In this document: one piece after another, positions 17,548-30,025 of the stretch | Numbering within the stretch: the first letter of the stretch is position 1 | How the letters are laid out: every line of letters starts with the position of its first letter | NCBI RefSeq assembly: GCF_039872745.1 | Contig: NZ_JBDPZD010000004.1 | Location: 186,001-250,000, forward strand | Length of the DNA: 64,000 nucleotides | Direction of reading: 5' to 3' | Origin: Pelomonas paludis | Lineage (GTDB): Bacteria > Pseudomonadota > Gammaproteobacteria > Burkholderiales > Burkholderiaceae_C | Program-made: the position numbers and the translations under genes | The notes under the pieces: generated by a model | Database searches by the model: none | What the model was told of the DNA's origin: nothing | Seen by the model: only the letters and a program-made list of their open reading frames with translations

Positions 17548-19404
17548 GTGATCCCGCCTGGCTTCGTCCACGACCTGCTTGCCCGCACCGACATCGTCGA
17601 GGTCGTCGGCCGGCATGTCGAGCTGAAAAAGGCCGGCATCAACCACAAGGGGCTCTGCCCCTTTCATGGCGAGAAAACACCCAGCTTTACCGTCAGCCCC
17701 AGCCGCCAGACCTATCACTGTTTTGGCTGCGGCGTGCATGGCAACGCCATTGGGTTTCTGATGGAGCACACCGGCGCCGGTTTTGTGGAGGCAGTGGAAG
17801 ACCTCGCACAACGCGTCGGCATGGTGGTGCCGCAAGACGAACGGAGCAGCGAAGAGCGTGAGCGCGCCAAGGCACAAAAAGCCCGCCAGATCACCTTGAC
17901 CGATGTCTTGGCCCGGGCCGGCGATCATTACCGCGCCCAGCTGAAGAAAACACCCCGCGCCGTCGAATACCTGAAACGGCGCGGCCTCACCGGCCAGATC
18001 GCCAAACATTTCGGCCTGGGTTATGCGCCCGAGGGCTGGCGCACGCTGGCCAGCGCCTTCCCCGCTTATGACGACCCGCTGCTGGTCGAAGCCGGCTTGG
18101 TGATCACGCCGGAGGCCAGCGACGCGCAGGAGCAAAAGCGCTACGACCGTTTCCGTGACCGGGTGATGTTTCCGATCCGAAACGTCCAGGGCGAAACCAT
18201 TGGATTTGGTGGCCGTGTCCTGGATCGTGGCGAACCCAAATACCTCAACTCCCCGGAAACCCCCGTCTTCCACAAGGGCCGCGAACTCTATGGGCTTTTT
18301 GAGGGGCGCACCGGCATAAGGCAGCGCGGTTATGCGCTGGTGGTCGAGGGGTATATGGACGTCGTGGCCTTGGCCCAGCACGGTTTCGAAAACGCCGTGG
18401 CCACGCTGGGCACGGCCTGTACGGCCGAGCATGTGCAAAAGCTGTTTCGATTCACCGACTCGGTGGTGTTCAGCTTCGATGGCGACGCCGCCGGCCGCCG
18501 CGCGGCAGGCCGGGCGCTGGAGGCCGCCCTGCCCCACGCGACCGAGCAGCGGACCATCCGCTTCCTCTTCCTGCCCACCGAGCACGACCCGGACTCCTAC
18601 GTCCGAGACCTCGGCGCCGAGGCTTTCGAGCGCGCCGTCGAGGCCGCCATGCCGTTGTCGCGCCAGCTGCTGCAGGTCAGCAGCGAAGGCTGCGATCTGG
18701 CCGGCCCCGAGGGCCGCGCCCGCATGCTGGCCACGGCTCGCCCGCTGTGGAGCCTGCTGCCGGACGACGGCCTGCTCAAGCGCCAGATCCTGGGCGAACT
18801 GGCCCGCGCCGCGCAGCTGCCCGAGGAGGAGTTGCGCGCACTCTGGTCCGGCCAGCCCACACGGCCTGAAGGCGTCCGCCCACCCGCTGCCGACAGCACC
18901 AGGCGGCCGGGGCGCGCTGGCCCACCCCAGCGCGCCGCAGCGCCGCGCGGCGCGCGCCGCTCTCCCGCCAAGGCGGCCGACCACGCGGTGCGCTTGCTGC
19001 TGCAGCACAACGAGCTGTGGGCCGACCTGAGCACGGAGGAGCACGCCTTGCTCCATGAATTGCCGGGCGGACACGGCGACCTGGTGGCCTGGCTAGAGCG
19101 CCACCTGCTGCACCATGGGCCGAGCCCCTGGGCGGTCGTCGAAGCCGGGCTCGCTGCCGACGGCTTGGTCGAGCCCTTCCAGGCGCTCCTGCGCCCGACC
19201 GTCGGGCTGGCCGAGGAGACCCAGCCGCTGGCGGACCTGCGGGCCTCCTTGCGTCTGCTGGAAAGTGACCGCCTGGAGCAGGCCGCCGCCGAAATCGTCC
19301 GCGTAGCCCAGCCCAGTTCAGCGCAGTTGCAAGAACTCTCCCGGCTCAAGCGTCGGCTGGCCGAATTGAAGGCCTCACGCCTGCCGCCTACAGTTGAGTC
19401 ATAA
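17548..19404 (+). CDS. dnaG: DNA primase
   Basis: Makes the RNA primers for replication and works with the DnaB helicase (also in this window). The 618 residues contain the CHC2 zinc finger (Cys37, His40, Cys58, Cys61), the RNA-polymerase core, a TOPRIM domain (VVEGYMDVVAL, then SFDGDAAGRRA) and a C-terminal helicase-binding domain after a Pro/Arg/Ala-rich linker at about residues 440-475. It starts with GTG. Codon third positions are visibly less GC-rich before about 18430 than after it. It precedes rpoD, as in the classical rpsU-dnaG-rpoD order, although rpsU is absent here. Confidence 0.97.
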   Translation: MIPPGFVHDLLARTDIVEVVGRHVELKKAGINHKGLCPFHGEKTPSFTVSPSRQTYHCFGCGVHGNAIGFLMEHTGAGFVEAVEDLAQRVGMVVPQDERSSEERERAKAQKARQITLTDVLARAGDHYRAQLKKTPRAVEYLKRRGLTGQIAKHFGLGYAPEGWRTLASAFPAYDDPLLVEAGLVITPEASDAQEQKRYDRFRDRVMFPIRNVQGETIGFGGRVLDRGEPKYLNSPETPVFHKGRELYGLFEGRTGIRQRGYALVVEGYMDVVALAQHGFENAVATLGTACTAEHVQKLFRFTDSVVFSFDGDAAGRRAAGRALEAALPHATEQRTIRFLFLPTEHDPDSYVRDLGAEAFERAVEAAMPLSRQLLQVSSEGCDLAGPEGRARMLATARPLWSLLPDDGLLKRQILGELARAAQLPEEELRALWSGQPTRPEGVRPPAADSTRRPGRAGPPQRAAAPRGARRSPAKAADHAVRLLLQHNELWADLSTEEHALLHELPGGHGDLVAWLERHLLHHGPSPWAVVEAGLAADGLVEPFQALLRPTVGLAEETQPLADLRASLRLLESDRLEQAAAEIVRVAQPSSAQLQELSRLKRRLAELKASRLPPTVES

Positions 19405-19695
19405 TCTTGCCTTTCAGCGCGCGTCAACAAGAGTGACGGCAGAGCAGTGCCGGCCCCGGCCACCCAGCGACACTGGGCACCCAAAGCGGTATGAAAGGCC
19501 ACCCTTTCCGCCACCTCTGCACACCAAACGATCACGCCAGCCTTGTTCGCGCCACGCCACGGCATCGTTCGTGACGCATGAGAGCCGCCGCAGGCGCCCC
19601 GCCAGCTTTGTCGCTAGGCCCGGGCACCCCGGTGGCTGCTGCATTTGTGCGCCAGAACCACCGCCGACCTGACTGCCGCCCGCTTAAGGATTTGC
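19405..19695 (+). other. Intergenic leader between dnaG and rpoD
   Basis: These 291 bases contain no convincing gene, no tRNA and no clear terminator. The stretch probably holds the rpoD promoter and leader. AAGGA at 19686-19690 is the rpoD ribosome site. I could not fix a promoter with confidence. Confidence 0.4.
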
Positions 19696-21978
<2,283 letters not shown>

Positions 21979-21996
21979 CCCTTTTTCGCTTCCCCC

Positions 21997-22019
21997 AAGG
22001 GCCGGCAATGCCGGCCCTT
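21997..22019 (+). terminator. Intrinsic terminator after rpoD
   Basis: A 10-bp stem AAGGGCCGGC with GCCGGCCCTT around the loop AAT, followed by further T residues. It ends about 30 bases before the next gene. Confidence 0.88.
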
Positions 22020-22050
22020 TTTCATGGTCGCGCCCCGTAAACTTCCGGCA

Positions 22051-23022
22051 ATGACCGACTTGCGCGACCGCACTGTCCTCTTCGCCGATCTGCGCGGCAG
22101 CACGGGGCTGTACGAGGCGCTCGGCAATGCTGCGGCCAGCAGCGCCATCACCCAGGCCATCAGCCAGGTGGGCGAGTCGGTCACCGAGGCGGGCGGCCTC
22201 GTCATCAAGACCCTGGGCGACGGCCTGATGGCCGCGTTCGACACCCCCCGTGACGGCGTGCGCGCCGCGCAGCGCATGCAAGACCAGATTGAGCGTCTGG
22301 TGCTGCGCGGCCAGCAGCAGGGCCAGCCCGCCATGCTCGCGCTGCGCCTGCAGATCGCGCTGGCGCGAGGCGAGGTGGTGGAAGTGGGGGGCGATTGCTT
22401 TGGCGACGCGGTGAATGTGGCCGCGCGCCTGATCGACCACGCGGGCGACAGCGAGACGCTGATCACCGCCGAAGTGCTGACCGGCCTGCACCACACCCTC
22501 AAGGCGCGCTTTCGCAGCCTGGACCGCATCCCCGTGCGCGGTCGGGCCGAGCCCGTGCACGTCTACCGCATGGACCTGGCCCACTCGCAAACAGGCGATG
22601 CCGCCACGCAGTTTGGTGAACCCATGGCCAGCACTGAGCCCGATGGCATCCGCCTGGTCTGGCGTGACCTGGACCGCGTATTCGACCTGGCCGCCCTGCC
22701 CATCGTGCTCGGGCGCAGCGTGCAGGCCACCTACTGCATCACCGATGCCCGCGTGTCGCGCTCTCACGCGCGCATCGACTGGCAGGGCAGCAGCTTCTCG
22801 CTGACCGACCTCAGCTACAACGGCACCTATGTGCGCTTTGGCCCGAGCGGCGAGCTGCTCAGCCTCAAGCGCGGCAGCTGCACCTTGCACGGCGCCGGTG
22901 CCATCGGCCTGGGTGGCCCGCCGGGGGATGACCAATCGCCCACCGTGCACTTCGAGATCCTGCGCTTTGCGGACACCGTGCCCCAGGTGCTGCACCACGG
23001 CGCCCCCAAGACGCGTTCCTGA
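22051..23022 (+). CDS. Class III adenylate cyclase fused to an FHA domain
   Basis: A soluble signalling protein of 323 residues predicted to make cAMP. The N-terminal cyclase domain (about 5-180) keeps every key residue: metal-binding Asp13 (FADLRGST) and Asp57 (KTLGDGL), adenine-specifying Lys53 and Asp115, and transition-state Asn122 and Arg126 (NVAARL). The C-terminal FHA domain (about 200-310) keeps the phosphothreonine-binding marks Gly-Arg 221-222, SRSHA at 236-240 and NGT at 257-259. No membrane segment is seen, so phosphopeptide binding may control activity or location. The ATG at 22051 begins just before the catalytic fold; 22024 is in frame but abuts the rpoD terminator. hemH starts six bases downstream. 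Confidence 0.88.
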   Translation: MTDLRDRTVLFADLRGSTGLYEALGNAAASSAITQAISQVGESVTEAGGLVIKTLGDGLMAAFDTPRDGVRAAQRMQDQIERLVLRGQQQGQPAMLALRLQIALARGEVVEVGGDCFGDAVNVAARLIDHAGDSETLITAEVLTGLHHTLKARFRSLDRIPVRGRAEPVHVYRMDLAHSQTGDAATQFGEPMASTEPDGIRLVWRDLDRVFDLAALPIVLGRSVQATYCITDARVSRSHARIDWQGSSFSLTDLSYNGTYVRFGPSGELLSLKRGSCTLHGAGAIGLGGPPGDDQSPTVHFEILRFADTVPQVLHHGAPKTRS

Positions 23023-23027
23023 CCCCC

Positions 23028-24140
23028 ATGCCCTTTCGCCCTGAACCGCCGTTCACGCACGGCGCCACGCCCGCAGGCCCCATCGATACCGACACGGCCG
23101 TGCTGCTGTGCAACCTGGGCACGCCCGACGCGCCCACCGCGCCGGCGCTGCGCCGCTACCTGGCGCAGTTCCTGGCCGACCCGCGCGTGGTCGAGATCCC
23201 GCGCGCCGTCTGGATGCTGATCCTGCACGGCATCATCCTGCGCGTGCGGCCGGCCAAGTCGGCCGCCAAGTACGCCAGCGTCTGGATGGCCGAGGGCTCG
23301 CCGCTCAAGGTCCATACCGACCGCCAGGCCAAGCTGCTGCAGGGCGTGCTGGGCGAGCGCGGCCACCGCGTGCGCGTGGCCTACGCAATGCGCTACGGCA
23401 GCCCGGCCGTGGCTGACCAGCTCGACGCCCTCAAACGCGAAGGCATCCGCCGCGTGCTGGTGCTGCCGGCCTACCCGCAATACTCCGGCGCCACCACGGC
23501 CAGCGTGATCGACGCGGTGGCCCAGTGGTCACTGCAAACCCGCCATGTGCCGGAGTGGCGCTTCATCAACCGCTATCACGACGACCCCGGCTACATCCAG
23601 GCCCTGGCCACCACGGTGCGCGAGCACTGGGCGCGAGAGGGCCGGGGCGACCGCCTGGTGATGAGCTTTCACGGCATGCCCGAGCGCACACTCAAGCTCG
23701 GCGACCCCTACCACTGCGAATGCCTCAAGACCGGCCGCCTGCTGGCCGAGGCGCTGGGGCTCGCTGCGGATCAATGGCAGGTCACCTTCCAGAGCCGCTT
23801 CGGCAAGGCCAAATGGCTGGAGCCCTACACCGAGCCCATGCTCATCAAGCTGGCGCGCAGCGGCGTGAAGCGGGTGGACCTGATCTGCCCCGGGTTTGCA
23901 GCGGACTGCCTGGAGACCCTGGAAGAGATCAACCAGGAAGCGCGCGCCGCCTACCTGAAGGCCGGCGGCGAAGGCTTTGCCTACATCCCCTGCCTGAACG
24001 ACCACCCCGCCAGCATCCGCCTGCTGGCCGACCTGGCCGAGCGCCACCTGCAGGGCTGGCCCACGCGTGAGGCGGCCCCGTCCGCCGACAGCCGCGCGCT
24101 GCAGGCCCGCCGGGCGCGTGACGCGGGCGCAGCAGGCTGA
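23028..24140 (+). CDS. hemH: Ferrochelatase
   Basis: Inserts Fe(II) into protoporphyrin IX in the last step of the classical haem pathway. The 370 residues show LLCNLGTPDAP at the N-terminus, the catalytic His in MSFHGMPERT, the QSRFGKAKWLEPYT motif and the conserved acidic CLETLEEI segment. It begins six bases after the cyclase-FHA gene, and its TGA overlaps the start of the next gene as TGATG, so the three genes are probably one transcript. Haem supply fits the cytochrome-type NO reductase encoded further on. Confidence 0.97.
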   Translation: MPFRPEPPFTHGATPAGPIDTDTAVLLCNLGTPDAPTAPALRRYLAQFLADPRVVEIPRAVWMLILHGIILRVRPAKSAAKYASVWMAEGSPLKVHTDRQAKLLQGVLGERGHRVRVAYAMRYGSPAVADQLDALKREGIRRVLVLPAYPQYSGATTASVIDAVAQWSLQTRHVPEWRFINRYHDDPGYIQALATTVREHWAREGRGDRLVMSFHGMPERTLKLGDPYHCECLKTGRLLAEALGLAADQWQVTFQSRFGKAKWLEPYTEPMLIKLARSGVKRVDLICPGFAADCLETLEEINQEARAAYLKAGGEGFAYIPCLNDHPASIRLLADLAERHLQGWPTREAAPSADSRALQARRARDAGAAG

Positions 24141-24562
24141 TGGCGGCTGAAGTCCTGGAGGCCATGCGCCTCGACAAATGGCTGTGGGCGGCACGCTTCT
24201 ACAAGACCCGGGCCTTGGCGGTGGACGAGATCAACCTCGGCCGGGTGCGGGTCAATGGCCAGCCCGTGAAGCCAGCGCGGGACGTGAAGCCGGGGGACCG
24301 CCTGAGCATCCGCCAAGGGGTGCTGGAACGCGAGGTGGACGTGCTCAAGCTTTCATCGATGCGCGGGCCTGCACCTATCGCGCAGACCCTGTATGTCGAG
24401 ACAGAATCCAGCCGCCTCAAGCGCGAGGCGGTCGCCGAGGCCCGACGCCTGGCGCCCGAGCCTGCCGCCACCTTGAGTCATGGCCGCCCGACCAAACAGG
24501 ACCGGCGCCGGCTCGCAGACTGGAACCGCTGGTCAGCCGAGCACCCTCACGACCCTGAGTAG
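24140..24562 (+). CDS. hslR: S4-domain RNA-binding protein, Hsp15-like
   Basis: A basic protein of 140 residues with an N-terminal S4 domain (MRLDKWLWAARFYKTRALA ... GRVRVNGQ) and a Lys/Arg-rich C-terminal tail (PTKQDRRRLADWNRW). Its length and layout match Hsp15/HslR, which binds stalled 50S subunits carrying a nascent peptidyl-tRNA. Start MAAEVLEAMRL overlaps the hemH stop by one base; MRLDKWLW at residue 9 is an alternative. It is co-transcribed with hemH rather than with the heat-shock genes downstream. Confidence 0.9.
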   Translation: MAAEVLEAMRLDKWLWAARFYKTRALAVDEINLGRVRVNGQPVKPARDVKPGDRLSIRQGVLEREVDVLKLSSMRGPAPIAQTLYVETESSRLKREAVAEARRLAPEPAATLSHGRPTKQDRRRLADWNRWSAEHPHDPE

Positions 24563-24601
24563 TTTTCGGGCCCGCCCCTCACTCCGTTCCCGCCCCACGC
24601 C

Positions 24602-25999
24602 ATGAGCTCGACGACCGCCCGCCTGGGCAACTACCGCTGGACCATCTGCGCCCTCGTCTTCTTTGCCACCACGGTCAACTACCTCGACCGCAATGTGCTG
24701 GGTCTGCTCAAAGGGCCGCTGGCCGAGGCCGGCGTCTTCGGGCCCACCAAGGCCGAGCAGGAACTGAACTACTCAACCGTGGTGATCTGCTTCCAGCTGG
24801 CCTATGCCATCGGCATGCTGGCGGCCGGCCGTTTCATCGACTGGGTGGGCACCAAGAAGGGCTATGCCTACTCGCTGATCGGCTGGAGCTTCGCCGCCAT
24901 CGGCCATGCCTTTGGCCACCACACCTGGAGCTTCGGCTTCTGGCGCGCGGCGCTGGGGGTGACCGAGGCCGGCAACTTCCCGGCCGCCAACAAGACGATT
25001 GCCGAGTGGTTCCCCAAGAAGGAACGCGCGCTGGCCACGGGCCTCTACAACTCGGGCGCCAATGTGGGCGCCATCGTGGCGCCGCTGTGCGTGCCCTTCA
25101 TCGCGGTCGCCTGGGGCTGGGAGTGGGCCTTCATCCTGACCGGCATCGTGGGCCTGCTGTGGCTGGTCTTCTGGTGGCGCGGCTATGCCTCGCCGGCGGA
25201 CAAGCTCAAGAGCGGCCAGCTCAGCCAGGCCGAGTACGACCACATCCACAGCGATGCCGACGAGCAGCAACAGGCGCCGGCCAGCAACGTGCCCTGGCTC
25301 AAGCTGCTGGGCTTTCGGCAGACCTGGGCCTTTGCGCTGGGCAAGTTCCTGACCGACCCGATCTGGTGGTTCTACCTGTTCTGGCTGCCCGCCTTCCTGG
25401 CTGACGAAAACGCCCGCAAGACGACGGCCTACCTGGCCAGCCACCCGGGCTTCGTGGGCGAGGTCCCGGGCGTCATCTCCTGGCCCTTTGCCGTGGCCCT
25501 GGTCTACACGGTGGCCACCGTGGGCTCCATCATGGGTGGCTGGCTGCCCAAGCGCCTCATCGGCGGTGGCATGGCGCCCTTTGCGGCCCGCAAGACGACC
25601 ATGTTCATGGTCGCCCTGGTGCCGCTGTCGGTGCTGGCGGCCACCCACCTCGGGGCCATCAACACCTGGTATGCGGTCGGCGTGATCGCCCTGGCCTGCG
25701 CGGCGCACCAGGCCTGGTCGGCCAATATCTTCACGACCGTGTCCGACATGTTCCCCAAGTCCACCGTGGCCAGCGTGACGGGCATTGGCGGCATGGCCGG
25801 CGCCATTGGCGGCATCCTGATCGCCCGGGCGGCGGGCGTGCTGCTCAAGACCTATGCCGAGCAGGGCCGCACCGAGGAGGGTTATGCCATCCTCTTCGTC
25901 ATCTGCGGCAGCGCCTACCTGGTGGCCTGGGTGGTGATGCACCTGTTGGCACCGCGCCTGGAGCCCATCCGCCTGCCGGAAGAGCCAGCCGGCCGCTAA
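24602..25999 (+). CDS. MFS permease of the anion:cation symporter family (ExuT-like)
   Basis: An inner-membrane permease of 465 residues with twelve predicted helices. The sequence NYLDRNVLGLLKGPLAEAG near the N-terminus and GVTEAGNFPAANKTIAEWFP are typical of the ACS branch of the MFS, which includes hexuronate (ExuT), glucarate and tartrate transporters. A sugar acid or similar organic anion imported with protons is the most likely substrate. No uronate-breakdown genes are beside it. It has no obvious ribosome site. The start follows the Hsp15-like gene by 39 bases. Confidence 0.85.
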   Translation: MSSTTARLGNYRWTICALVFFATTVNYLDRNVLGLLKGPLAEAGVFGPTKAEQELNYSTVVICFQLAYAIGMLAAGRFIDWVGTKKGYAYSLIGWSFAAIGHAFGHHTWSFGFWRAALGVTEAGNFPAANKTIAEWFPKKERALATGLYNSGANVGAIVAPLCVPFIAVAWGWEWAFILTGIVGLLWLVFWWRGYASPADKLKSGQLSQAEYDHIHSDADEQQQAPASNVPWLKLLGFRQTWAFALGKFLTDPIWWFYLFWLPAFLADENARKTTAYLASHPGFVGEVPGVISWPFAVALVYTVATVGSIMGGWLPKRLIGGGMAPFAARKTTMFMVALVPLSVLAATHLGAINTWYAVGVIALACAAHQAWSANIFTTVSDMFPKSTVASVTGIGGMAGAIGGILIARAAGVLLKTYAEQGRTEEGYAILFVICGSAYLVAWVVMHLLAPRLEPIRLPEEPAGR

Positions 26000-26018
26000 A
26001 AAAGCCTTCCAAGGCCCT

Positions 26019-26046
26019 CTTGAAGTCATGGCTACCGGCCCCATTT
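26019..26046 (+). promoter_or_regulatory. Sigma-32 heat-shock promoter of grpE-dnaK
   Basis: CTTGAAG (26019-26025) and CCCCATTT (26039-26046) are separated by 13 bases, close to the E. coli sigma-32 consensus CTTGAAA-N13/14-CCCCATNT. Transcription would start near 26053, about 20 bases before the grpE ATG at 26073. An in-frame ATG at 26028 lies between the two boxes and so cannot be the true start. Confidence 0.85.
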
Positions 26047-26072
26047 GGCGCCGGATTGCCCGTTTTTGCGCC

Positions 26073-26585
26073 ATGACTCAAGACCAAGCCACCCCCCCGC
26101 AAGACACCGGCGCCGACGCCGGCACCCCTGACGCCGCCACCGAACTGGCCAGCCTGAACCAGCGCCTGGCCGAAATGAGCGACGCCTACCTGCGCGCCAA
26201 GGCCGAGGTGGAAAACACCCGCCGCCGCGCGGACGACGAGGTCGCCAAGGCCCGCAAGTTCGCCGTCGAAGGCTTTGCCGAGGCCATGCTGCCCGTGCTG
26301 GACAGCCTCACTGCCGCCATCGCCCTGCCCGACGCCAAGGTCGAGACCGTGCTGGAAGGCGTGCACGCCACGCTGCGTCAGCTGACCAGCGCCCTCGAGC
26401 GCAACAAGGTCGTCGAGATCAACCCCGGCGCCGGCGCCAAGTTCGACCCCCACCAGCATCAGGCCATCTCGGCCGTGCCGGCCGATCAAGAGCCCAACAC
26501 CATCGTGATGGTGCTGCAAAAGGGCTTCCTGATCGCCGACCGCGTACTGCGGCCGGCCTTGGTCACGGTCAGCGCGCCCAAGTAA
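26073..26585 (+). CDS. grpE: Nucleotide exchange factor GrpE
   Basis: Cytosolic co-chaperone that releases ADP from DnaK. The 170 residues begin with an acidic Ala/Asp/Thr-rich head, then the long dimerisation helix (LRAKAEVENTRRRADDE), the four-helix part and the C-terminal beta domain ending in NTIVMVLQKGFLIADRVLRP, the family signature. The start at 26073 (MTQDQATPP) is selected because the upstream heat-shock promoter lies over the longer frame. dnaK follows after 81 bases. Confidence 0.96.
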   Translation: MTQDQATPPQDTGADAGTPDAATELASLNQRLAEMSDAYLRAKAEVENTRRRADDEVAKARKFAVEGFAEAMLPVLDSLTAAIALPDAKVETVLEGVHATLRQLTSALERNKVVEINPGAGAKFDPHQHQAISAVPADQEPNTIVMVLQKGFLIADRVLRPALVTVSAPK

Positions 26586-26602
26586 TTCACAACTTGCCCG
26601 CC

Positions 26603-26630
26603 CTTGAAGGCGGCCGAGTTATCCACAAAT
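26603..26630 (+). promoter_or_regulatory. Weak second sigma-32-like site overlapping a DnaA box, upstream of dnaK
   Basis: CTTGAAG (26603-26609) is followed after 13 bases by CCACAAAT (26623-26630), which matches the sigma-32 -10 consensus at five of eight positions. Overlapping it is TTATCCACA (26619-26627), a perfect match to the strong DnaA-box consensus. Whether either is used is unknown. Confidence 0.4.
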
Positions 26631-26666
26631 TCCAAAGCATTCAAGCAAGTTCTTCAGGAGCACCTC

Positions 26667-28619
<1,953 letters not shown>

Positions 28620-28636
28620 GCCCTCCGCCCTGCCCT

Positions 28637-28668
28637 GGCCCGGCCGTGCGCTCCCGCGCCGCCGGGCC
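28637..28668 (+). terminator. Hairpin between dnaK and dnaJ (possible partial terminator)
   Basis: Arms GGCCCGGC (28637-28644) and GCCGGGCC (28661-28668) with a 16-base loop, then TTTG. It may lower dnaJ expression relative to dnaK rather than stop transcription entirely. Confidence 0.45.
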
Positions 28669-28693
28669 TTTGCCTTGAAAGCACCACTCTGCA

Positions 28694-29845
28694 ATGGCTT
28701 CCAAACGCGATTACTACGAAGTCCTCGGCCTTGCCAAAGGCGCGAGCGAGGACGAGATCAAAAAGGCCTACCGCAAGCTGGCCATGAAGTACCACCCTGA
28801 CCGCAATCAGGGAGACGGGGCCAAGGCTGCCGAGGAGAAGTTCAAGGAGGCCAAGGAGGCCTACGAGATGCTCTCCGACGCCCAGAAGCGCGCCGCCTAC
28901 GACCAACACGGCCACGCGGGCGTGGACCCCAATATGGGCGGCTTCCGGGGCGGCCCGGGGGCGGAAGGCTTTGGCGGCTTTGCCGAGGCCTTTGGCGACA
29001 TCTTTGGCGACATCTTCGGGGGCGGCGCCGGTGGCCGGCGTGGCGGCGGTGGCCAGCAGGTCTACCGCGGCAGCGACCTGTCCTACGCCATGGAGATCAC
29101 GCTGGAAGAAGCCGCGCGTGGCAAGGAGACGCAGATCCGCATTCCCAGCTGGGAGCACTGCGAAACCTGCAGCGGCACCGGCGCCAAACCGGGCACCAGC
29201 GCCAAGGCCTGCGGCTCCTGCGGGGGCTCGGGCCAGGTGCACATGCGCCAGGGCTTCTTCAGCATCCAGCAGACCTGCCCGCACTGCCACGGCACCGGCA
29301 AGATCATTCCCGACCCCTGCATGGCCTGCAATGGCCAGGGCAAGGTCAAGAAGCAAAAGACGCTGGAGGTGAAGATCCCCGCCGGCATCAACGAGGGCAT
29401 GCGCATCCGCTCGGCCGGCAATGGCGAGCCGGGCGTCAACGGCGGCCCGCCGGGGGACCTCTACATCGAGATCCGCATCAAGCAGCACGACCTCTTTGAG
29501 CGTGACGGCGACGACCTGCACTGCACCATGCCCGTCTCGCTGGTGACAGCGGCGCTGGGCGGCAACATCGAGGTGCCCACCCTCGGCGGCAAGGCCGAGA
29601 TCGAGCTGCCCGAGGGCACCCAGCACGGCAAGACCTTCCGCCTGCGCGGCAAGGGCATCAAGGGCGTGCGCTCCAGCTACCCGGGCGATCTGTACTGCCA
29701 CATCAGCGTCGAGACCCCGGTCAAGCTCACCGAGCACCAGAAGAAGCTGCTCAAGGAACTCGACGAATCGCTCAAGAAGGGCGGCGAGAAGCACAGCCCC
29801 AACGCCAAGAGCTGGACCGACCGGGTCAAGGATCTCTTCAAGTAG
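28694..29845 (+). CDS. dnaJ: Chaperone protein DnaJ (Hsp40)
   Basis: Co-chaperone of DnaK, 383 residues. The J domain carries the HPD triad in MKYHPDRNQGD, followed by a Gly/Phe-rich segment, four CxxCxGxG zinc repeats (CETCSGTG, CGSCGGSG, CPHCHGTG, CMACNGQG) and the C-terminal substrate-binding beta domains. It completes the grpE-dnaK-dnaJ heat-shock cluster and is read from the upstream promoters. A GC-rich hairpin follows 70 bases after the stop. Confidence 0.99.
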   Translation: MASKRDYYEVLGLAKGASEDEIKKAYRKLAMKYHPDRNQGDGAKAAEEKFKEAKEAYEMLSDAQKRAAYDQHGHAGVDPNMGGFRGGPGAEGFGGFAEAFGDIFGDIFGGGAGGRRGGGGQQVYRGSDLSYAMEITLEEAARGKETQIRIPSWEHCETCSGTGAKPGTSAKACGSCGGSGQVHMRQGFFSIQQTCPHCHGTGKIIPDPCMACNGQGKVKKQKTLEVKIPAGINEGMRIRSAGNGEPGVNGGPPGDLYIEIRIKQHDLFERDGDDLHCTMPVSLVTAALGGNIEVPTLGGKAEIELPEGTQHGKTFRLRGKGIKGVRSSYPGDLYCHISVETPVKLTEHQKKLLKELDESLKKGGEKHSPNAKSWTDRVKDLFK

Positions 29846-29917
29846 CCCCGACAAGTCCCTGTCGCGCCAGCAGGGCCGCAGGGCCGTGCACAGGCGCAGC
29901 AAGCGCGTCTTACTTCA

Positions 29918-29944
29918 CAAGGCCCCCGCAATCCGGGGGCCTTG
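29918..29944. terminator. Stem-loop after dnaJ
   Basis: An 11-bp perfect stem, CAAGGCCCCCG with CGGGGGCCTTG, closes a 5-base loop. The T-tail is poor, so termination is likely but not certain. Confidence 0.55.
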
Positions 29945-30025
29945 CTGCTGGATGTCGCCTAAAGTCAGCCGATCGCATATCCGAAAGGTGTCCTGTGACG
30001 CTCGGAAGCACCGGAGGCTGGTTCC

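Noticed and set aside
26028..26072. An ATG at 26028 as the grpE start
   Set aside because: It lies between the -35 and -10 boxes of the sigma-32 promoter, so it would not be transcribed from that promoter.
28673..28693. CTTGAAA before dnaJ as a third sigma-32 promoter
   Set aside because: No CCCCAT-like -10 element at the required spacing; the position falls into the dnaJ start.
29846..30025. A possible tRNA or small RNA between dnaJ and the receiver-TPR gene
   Set aside because: Apart from the stem-loop at 29918-29944 there is no cloverleaf and no conserved T-arm.
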